NCBI RefSeq assembly: GCF_001586275.1
Contig: NZ_CP014545.1
Span: 894,501-958,500, forward strand
Source of the DNA: Sphingorhabdus sp. M41
GTDB lineage: Bacteria > Pseudomonadota > Alphaproteobacteria > Sphingomonadales > Sphingomonadaceae
DNA: 64,000 nt
Reading direction: 5' to 3'
Each line of letters begins with the position of its first letter. Positions within the stretch are counted from its first letter, which is position 1. This document shows, piece by piece, positions 59,218 to 64,000 of the stretch. The translations under genes were made by a program, and so were the position numbers. The notes beneath the pieces were generated by a model that was not told the origin of the DNA, ran no database searches, and saw nothing but the letters and a program-made list of their open reading frames with translations.

Positions 59218-59245
59218 AAAAAAAAGGGCGACCCGAAGGCCGCCC
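59218..59245 (-). terminator. Intrinsic terminator of the TonB-receptor gene
   Basis: On the minus strand GGGCG pairs with CGCCC (59226-59230 / 59241-59245) and GG with CC around a TTCG loop, followed by eight T. It lies 33 bases after the receptor stop. Confidence 0.85.
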
Positions 59246-59278
59246 AGATTGTTTTGGATCAAAAATGAATGTCGTAAA

Positions 59279-61735
59279 TCAGAATTTCTTTTTGACCGTA
59301 AGAGCCCATTCGCGTGGTCTCGCTGGCAGTGCCTTGTCGAAACCGCCACCCGCGCCGAGCAGATTGAACCGGCTGAGGAAATAATATTCATTGGTGATAT
59401 TCGTAACCTCCAGTGAAATATCGAGATCTTCGTCAGCATTTCTCCAGGTCAGGCGTCCGTTGAGCGTGGTGAAGCTCGGCAGGAATGTTCTGCCGCGTGG
59501 TGTAACCGACGTATCTGGTCCGGTATATTGCTTGGCCTGATAAGTGAAATCCAGGCGCGGTGTGATACTGCCGCTGTCCCCCAGTTCTGCCTTATATTGC
59601 ATGCCGAGATTGGCCTTCCACTTTGGAACCGTTGGCGGATCACTTGGATCGACGCCGCCAGGATTGGTACCAAATGGTGGGATGGCAGCAGCCGGATTGA
59701 GACTGCCTTCCTTGAGCTTCTGGTCGATGTAGCTCACTGCACCATCAATCAACAAACCGTCTACCGGTTCCGCTGACAACTCCAGTTCAACGCCCTTGAC
59801 CACTGCATCACCAGCATTGAACCGCGCGGCACAAGGTGCGCCAGGGCAAGCATTTACCGGAATCTGCAGATCGGTATAGTCGTTGAGGAATACGGAGCCA
59901 TTGAAGCGTAAGCGATTGTCGAGCAGATCGCTCTTGAACCCGACTTCATAGGCGGTGACCTTTTCCGGATTGAACGGGATCAACTGGTCCGCATTAAACG
60001 GCCGCGGATTCGTGCCGCCGCCCTTGAAGCCGGTTGAGACCGAGGCATAGCCAAGAAATGCATCCGAGAAGCGATAGTCGACCGCCACGCGATAATCGAG
60101 TCGATCCGCGCTATAATGTGCGGTGTTGCCGCTGAGTGCGCCAGGAGACCCGATCCCGTTTGCCGCGCCAACCGGATCAACAAACCGGTTTACGGTCCCG
60201 TCGAGATTGAGACGGAAATAAGTCTGATCCTTGGATTCATCTGTGTAGCGGACGCCAACGTTTATCGTCAGCAGATCGGTGACCTCCCACCCGACATTGG
60301 CAAAGACTGCCTTGGCTTCTGCGCTGGTCGGATCCGGCTGACGAAATTGCAGCGGAAAGACCGACACATAACGGATGTCCTGGAAAGAGTCATAGACCGA
60401 ATCCTGCTCGAAATAATAGCCGCCGAGAGTCACGTTGACACCATCCGTCGGTTCCAGATTCAGACGCAGTTCCTGACTGAAGCTTTCGTTGGTGAGGAAG
60501 TTGCGGCCGAAATTTGTGTGGATCGGCGTCAGATCGTCATCGGTGAAGAACTCGGTATCAAACTCGCGATAACCGGTGATCGAAGTGAGCTGCATCCAGT
60601 CATTGAGTTCGATCTTCAGATTGGCAGAAACGCCCCAGCCGGTATATTTGCTCTGGTCGGTTCCGGACGTAGCGGAGAGAACGGTTCCGGCGGCACCCAG
60701 AGGATCAATGAAGACGCCCGGCGCCACTTCAAGTGCTGGCTGCCAGACAATGCCAGGCTGACCGGTTGTCGAATAGTTGCAGAACTTGCCGCAGATGAAA
60801 TTATTGCTCAACGGCACGCCGTTGTTTGCTGTATTGGGAGCCGGCACCGGACCAGTGTTGAGCAGGACTTCACCAGCAATGGTGCGTTCGTCCTTCACAT
60901 AGTCGGCGCTGACGGTCAGCTCGACGCGATCGCTGGGAGTCCACTGCATGATGCCGCGCAGTGCCTGATAGCCGATACCGCCCAGCTTGCTGACCACACA
61001 GTCGCCGCCGCCGGCATTGGTCGAGGGAATTCCACTGGTCGGGTTTTCGCATCCATAATCGATCCGATCGACATAACCGTCCTGTTCCTTGAACACGCCG
61101 GAGATGCGCATTGCGAGATTGTCGGTCAGGCCGAAATCTGCAGCAGCGCGAAGTCCAATGCGGTTGCGCGATCCGTAGGTCGCTTCCACAAATCCGCTAT
61201 TATCGCCGGTTGGCTTGCGCGAGAAAAATTTGATGGCACCGCCGGCCGAGTTTCGACCGGTAAGCGTTCCCTGGGGGCCGCGCAGAATTTCTACCCGGTC
61301 GACGTCGAGCAAATCAAATATCGCGCCGGTCAGCTGAGGATAATAGACATCGTCGATATAGATGCCCACACCAGGTTCAAAAGCAGGGTTGAAATCATTT
61401 TGTCCAACACCGCGAATAGAAGCGGTAACCGAAGGTCCGAAAGAAGCGCCTTGCGGACGGATCGCGACATTCGGTGCAGTGTCGGCAACTTGCTGCAAAT
61501 TGGTTTGACTTTTTGCCTCGATCATTTCTCCGGTAACCGCGGTAATCGCCAACGGAATGTCCTGCAGATTCTGTTCCCGAAACTGGGCTGTGACGACAAT
61601 GATGTTTTTGCCTTCGTCGGCAGAATCATTGGCGTTCTGAGCCATCGCCGGTGCACTGGATAATGCGACGCCGATTATTGTAGCATATGACAATGTCTTG
61701 AATTGCGCGCGCCGTGGCTGTGTTACTTTTGACAT
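59279..61735 (-). CDS. TonB-dependent outer-membrane receptor
   Basis: 818 residues. A signal peptide (to about SSAPAMAQ), a plug domain with IIVVTAQFREQNLQDIPLAITAV, GPSVTASIRGVGQNDFNPAFEPGVGIYIDDVYYP and VEILRGPQGTLTGRNSAGGAIKFFSRKP, then a beta-barrel ending in ALTVKKKF with terminal phenylalanine. It takes up substrates with TonB energy. Receptors of this iron-type class in sphingomonads also import aromatic compounds. GGGAGG precedes the ATG. It diverges from the MarR gene and carries a 19-bp operator of the ligM type upstream, so it is probably induced with the catabolic genes. Confidence 0.92.
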   Translation of the reverse strand: MSKVTQPRRAQFKTLSYATIIGVALSSAPAMAQNANDSADEGKNIIVVTAQFREQNLQDIPLAITAVTGEMIEAKSQTNLQQVADTAPNVAIRPQGASFGPSVTASIRGVGQNDFNPAFEPGVGIYIDDVYYPQLTGAIFDLLDVDRVEILRGPQGTLTGRNSAGGAIKFFSRKPTGDNSGFVEATYGSRNRIGLRAAADFGLTDNLAMRISGVFKEQDGYVDRIDYGCENPTSGIPSTNAGGGDCVVSKLGGIGYQALRGIMQWTPSDRVELTVSADYVKDERTIAGEVLLNTGPVPAPNTANNGVPLSNNFICGKFCNYSTTGQPGIVWQPALEVAPGVFIDPLGAAGTVLSATSGTDQSKYTGWGVSANLKIELNDWMQLTSITGYREFDTEFFTDDDLTPIHTNFGRNFLTNESFSQELRLNLEPTDGVNVTLGGYYFEQDSVYDSFQDIRYVSVFPLQFRQPDPTSAEAKAVFANVGWEVTDLLTINVGVRYTDESKDQTYFRLNLDGTVNRFVDPVGAANGIGSPGALSGNTAHYSADRLDYRVAVDYRFSDAFLGYASVSTGFKGGGTNPRPFNADQLIPFNPEKVTAYEVGFKSDLLDNRLRFNGSVFLNDYTDLQIPVNACPGAPCAARFNAGDAVVKGVELELSAEPVDGLLIDGAVSYIDQKLKEGSLNPAAAIPPFGTNPGGVDPSDPPTVPKWKANLGMQYKAELGDSGSITPRLDFTYQAKQYTGPDTSVTPRGRTFLPSFTTLNGRLTWRNADEDLDISLEVTNITNEYYFLSRFNLLGAGGGFDKALPARPREWALTVKKKF

Positions 61736-61788
61736 AAGTTCATCCTCCCATTTCTTTACCCGAAAAGAGGCGTTTCTCGCCTTCTTGA

Positions 61789-61807
61789 TTGTGTGTAATA
61801 CATACAA
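61789..61807. promoter_or_regulatory. 19-bp TTGTATG-N5-CATACAA-type operator, site 4
   Basis: TTGTGTG-TAATA-CATACAA, six of seven pairs symmetric, in the divergent gap between the receptor and MarR genes. Its last twelve bases are identical to the folD site. Confidence 0.65.
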
Positions 61808-61827
61808 TTATCCAAACATCAAGATGC

Positions 61828-61839
61828 AAACAAATGTTA
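61828..61839. promoter_or_regulatory. TAACAWWTGTTA-like site, copy 4 (one mismatch)
   Basis: AAACAAATGTTA differs from the copy-1 sequence TAACAAATGTTA at one base. It lies in the receptor/MarR gap, 68 bases before the MarR start used here. Confidence 0.4.
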
Positions 61840-61906
61840 GGAAGAATTTTATCGAACTTTTCGTGAGCTGTGGCTTTTGAGTATCAAACAGATTAAGTTC
61901 ATCTGT

Positions 61907-62398
61907 ATGGAAAAAAAGGATGATTCCCAGGTCGCGTCGGATCAGGTCGAAATTCTTGTCGACTTATTGAAGGTCGCAACCAAAATCGGGCGGCCCATGC
62001 GCGATGGTGTCGCCGATCCGGAAGACGTCAGCGTGACAGAGCTTCGGATCCTTTTGGCATTGGGCGGAGAGGGGGCGCTAGCAGGAATAGATCTCGCCGA
62101 ATTGATGGCAATGCAACCGATGAATGTCAGCAGGGCGCTGAACAGTCTCGAAGCCCTGGGTCTGGTTGAACTGACCGACAATGAAAATAACCGGCGCCGC
62201 AAGCCTTATCAGCTGAGCAAGGCTGGGCGCACCAAATTCAAGAAAATGAATGAAAGAATGTCGGAAGTGGCAACATTTGTTTTTGGTAAGCTGAACCAGT
62301 CGGAGCTTCGCCAGGTCGACAAAATATTGCGCAAAATTGAAGGCCGTCTGAACGAATGGGAATCGCCCCCCGAATTGCAGCATGTGCCGCGTGCCTGA
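61907..62398 (+). CDS. MarR-family transcriptional regulator
   Basis: 163 residues. A winged helix occupies about 40-125: VSVTELRILLALGGEGALAGIDLAELMAMQPMNVSRALNSLEALGLVELTDNENNRRRKPYQLSKAG, with the recognition helix in MNVSRALNSLEAL and the DxxxxRxK-type wing. MarR proteins act as dimers and release DNA when a phenolic ligand binds. In Sphingobium SYK-6 the MarR protein DesR controls ligM, so this one may sense an aromatic intermediate. The frame is also open from a TTG at 61877, but ATG at 61907 looks better. Both operator types occur upstream. Confidence 0.88.
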   Translation: MEKKDDSQVASDQVEILVDLLKVATKIGRPMRDGVADPEDVSVTELRILLALGGEGALAGIDLAELMAMQPMNVSRALNSLEALGLVELTDNENNRRRKPYQLSKAGRTKFKKMNERMSEVATFVFGKLNQSELRQVDKILRKIEGRLNEWESPPELQHVPRA

Positions 62399-62456
62399 AT
62401 TTGCAATTCGCGATGTGGCCGTTCAGCTTCCGCGCATGATTCGGCTTTGTCGATAA

Positions 62457-63593
62457 TCAGACACTCTTCGGCAGACGAAAAACATTTTCAGCATTTGTCT
62501 GCATCAGCATTTTCTTATGTTCTGCCGATATGCCGATATTGTCATAGACTGCGAGTTCATCTGACGATTGCTGATAGGGATAGTCCATCGCGTAAAGAAC
62601 GCGCTCCGGTCCCATAACATCCATGCAGAATTTGATTGCCGGTTCCCACCCGACACCGCTCGTCGTGATCCAGATGTTATTGCGGAAATAGTGACTGACA
62701 GGATATTTTAGCGTCACCGCTGGCTGACCACCCCGAAAACCCGGGATGCCATCTGCATTGCTTTGCATCCAGTCAAAACGGTAAAGGTGCAGCGGCAGGC
62801 ATTCACCCATGTGACCAATTACCAGCCGCAGTTTCGGATATTTGTCAAAGGCACCGGAAAAGATCAGACCCATAGTATGCAGCCAGACATCGTGCGGGAA
62901 GCCGCCGAGCGCTCCGAATAGTCCGCGATCCTTATAATGCTGCCCATTATAAGGGGCCGTAGGATGAATATAGAGCGCGGCGTCGAGTGCTTCCAATGCT
63001 TCCAATATCGGTTCGTAGGCCGGCTCGTCGAGATAGCGTCCCTGAAAATGGGAATTGAGCACCGCGCCGTTGAGGCCGAGCGTGGTATTCGCCCGTTCCA
63101 GTTCCTGCACCGATCCTTTCACATCGCGCGGATCAAAGGCGGCTAGGGCTGAAAATCTGTCGGGCCATCTGTTGCAGCTTTCTGCTGCCAGATCATTGGC
63201 TTGCCGAGCCAGGGCCGTGCCTTCACTCTCCCGCACGACTTGGACGCCGGGCGACGTCAGCAGCAGCAATTGCCGGTCAATGCCATATTCGTCCATATGG
63301 GCGATCCGGCCTTCCCCTATATCCTGCAACATACCTTGCAGTTTCGGCATGGAGGCGAACATGCCCGCCATCCCGAGAGAAGCGTCGTCCGGTCCTTCGC
63401 CGCTCTCCAGATAGTCCAGCTGTGCTTTTACCAGATCCGGAAAGGTCCACGCTTCCTCGGTGGCGATGCGTTTATATGGTGCATTGCGATCAACTTCACC
63501 GGCTGGCGGAGCCATGCCGATACGGGTGCGTATGCCGCGTTCTTCTGCATGGCCGCGCAGGCCTTTCTCGCTGCCGTCGGGTAGAAGCGTCAT
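62457..63593 (-). CDS. LigW-like amidohydrolase-family decarboxylase
   Basis: 378 residues of the ACMSD-related decarboxylase group. PYKRIATEEAW (metal-binding acid replacing the first histidine pair), LLLLTSPGVQVV, YIHPTAPYNGQHY, VIGHMGECLPLHLYRFDWM, TTSGVGWEPAIKFCMDVMG and YAMDYPYQQSSDE match 5-carboxyvanillate decarboxylase (LigW) in order. A manganese-dependent removal of a ring carboxyl from a hydroxybenzoate is the likely reaction. Its ATG overlaps the stop of the upstream NTF2-like gene. The N-terminal extension of about 36 residues is longer than usual. Gamma-resorcylate decarboxylase is a nearby alternative. Confidence 0.8.
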   Translation of the reverse strand: MTLLPDGSEKGLRGHAEERGIRTRIGMAPPAGEVDRNAPYKRIATEEAWTFPDLVKAQLDYLESGEGPDDASLGMAGMFASMPKLQGMLQDIGEGRIAHMDEYGIDRQLLLLTSPGVQVVRESEGTALARQANDLAAESCNRWPDRFSALAAFDPRDVKGSVQELERANTTLGLNGAVLNSHFQGRYLDEPAYEPILEALEALDAALYIHPTAPYNGQHYKDRGLFGALGGFPHDVWLHTMGLIFSGAFDKYPKLRLVIGHMGECLPLHLYRFDWMQSNADGIPGFRGGQPAVTLKYPVSHYFRNNIWITTSGVGWEPAIKFCMDVMGPERVLYAMDYPYQQSSDELAVYDNIGISAEHKKMLMQTNAENVFRLPKSV

Positions 63594-64000
63594 TGTTTGA
63601 GCTCCTGTCCCAACAGAAGAGCACCGAATTTGGGGTGAGCAAAATGCATCGGAACGTCCTGCCGACTCGGCCAGGTCTTGCGGATATCTTTTTCATCCAG
63701 CAGATAGTCGGGACCGATCGGATTGTCGGGATAGCATTCGGTCAGCGGCTGCAAATGGCTGACGGTCTTCGACCAGCCGGCTTCATAGTCGCCCTGCCAT
63801 TGCATCATATAGTCGAGGCGTTTGATCTTCCAGACATCCCCTTCACGGACATAGTCATTTTCGTAAATGCCGGCTTCCATGAACTGCAGCGGCAGGCCTT
63901 CCGGTTTCCATTCGCGCGACTCGTGGCTACCGCCGAACAGCATGCCGCGGAAACGGCCCTTGGCGGTTTGCCGGTCAGGAGCAACGGTGATGATGTCCTG
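63590..64000 (-). CDS. NTF2/SnoaL-like protein (large), partial
   Basis: 137 residues of the C-terminal part; the start is beyond the window. FMEAGIYENDYVREGDVWKIKRLDYMMQWQGDYEAGWSKT parallels GGIYENEYVRESGVWKIKALRYFPHWHGSFADGWQKT of the protein at 48151-48861, as do the TECYPDNPIGPD and FAHPKFG segments, so they are paralogues. It is translated just before the LigW-like decarboxylase (ATGA overlap), which suggests consecutive steps on one compound: side-chain lysis and ring decarboxylation. The activity itself is inferred. Confidence 0.75.
   Translation of the reverse strand, partial: QDIITVAPDRQTAKGRFRGMLFGGSHESREWKPEGLPLQFMEAGIYENDYVREGDVWKIKRLDYMMQWQGDYEAGWSKTVSHLQPLTECYPDNPIGPDYLLDEKDIRKTWPSRQDVPMHFAHPKFGALLLGQELKQ

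Noticed and set aside
60116-61663. 515-residue open frame antisense to the TonB receptor
   Set aside because: Mirror frame of a clear receptor gene.

Overview
The window comes from an alphaproteobacterium, most probably a sphingomonad (order Sphingomonadales). The main reasons are a protocatechuate 4,5-cleavage (lig) gene set close in sequence and order to that of Sphingobium-type strains, a vanillate demethylase of the tetrahydrofolate-dependent LigM/DesA family, a large TonB-dependent receptor, many SDR and acyl-CoA dehydrogenase genes, and short palindromic intergenic repeats. The genus cannot be fixed from the sequence alone. I saw no rRNA or tRNA genes, phage, insertion sequence or CRISPR array.

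0-11.2 kb is mostly core genome: the end of gdhA, a rimB-like/rimK pair for ribosomal protein S6 glutamylation, a zinc deacylase, an SDR with a KstD-like flavoprotein, the alpha ribosomal operon (rpsM with a TTG start, rpsK, rpoA, rplQ) and an exported prolyl oligopeptidase. 11.4-31.7 kb carries a tandem pair of exported sphingomonad-type proteins and several acyl-CoA-type catabolic operons: an SDR/kinase/alcohol dehydrogenase/acyl-CoA dehydrogenase cassette resembling unfused ACAD10/11, a transporter with an SDR, two adjacent acyl-CoA dehydrogenases with an SDR, and a dehydrogenase/hydratase pair. Between them lie a lipoprotein under a striking palindrome, a gene-poor stretch at 24.2-25.1 kb with RNA-like hairpins and a very strong terminator, an exported KatG, and a block of palindromic repeats.

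31.9-42.9 kb is a complete 4-hydroxybenzoate/protocatechuate 4,5-cleavage pathway. ligI, ligU and ligK lie on the minus strand. An unusual LysR regulator with two DNA-binding domains is divergent from them, followed by a DUF1932 dehydrogenase, ligJ, ligA, ligB, ligC, pobA and two extra oxidoreductase-like genes. Most of these genes overlap by 1-8 bases.

42.9-64 kb looks like an upper pathway that feeds it. It holds a lignostilbene-type dioxygenase, a LigM-type demethylase, a MetE-like methyltransferase, folD, a PQQ alcohol dehydrogenase, a 4-cresol-dehydrogenase-type flavocytochrome operon, a TonB receptor, a MarR regulator, a LigW-like decarboxylase, two CmcJ/NvfI-like putative iron enzymes and at least four NTF2/SnoaL-like proteins. 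Two sets of palindromic sites tie its operons together: a 19-bp TTGTATG-N5-CATACAA-like site at the one-carbon genes and the TonB gene, and a 12-bp TAACAATTGTTA-like site at the aromatic-cleavage and oxidation genes. I infer a regulated pathway for lignin-derived (probably stilbene-forming) aromatic dimers, with methoxyl carbon passing through tetrahydrofolate and the rings ending in protocatechuate cleavage.
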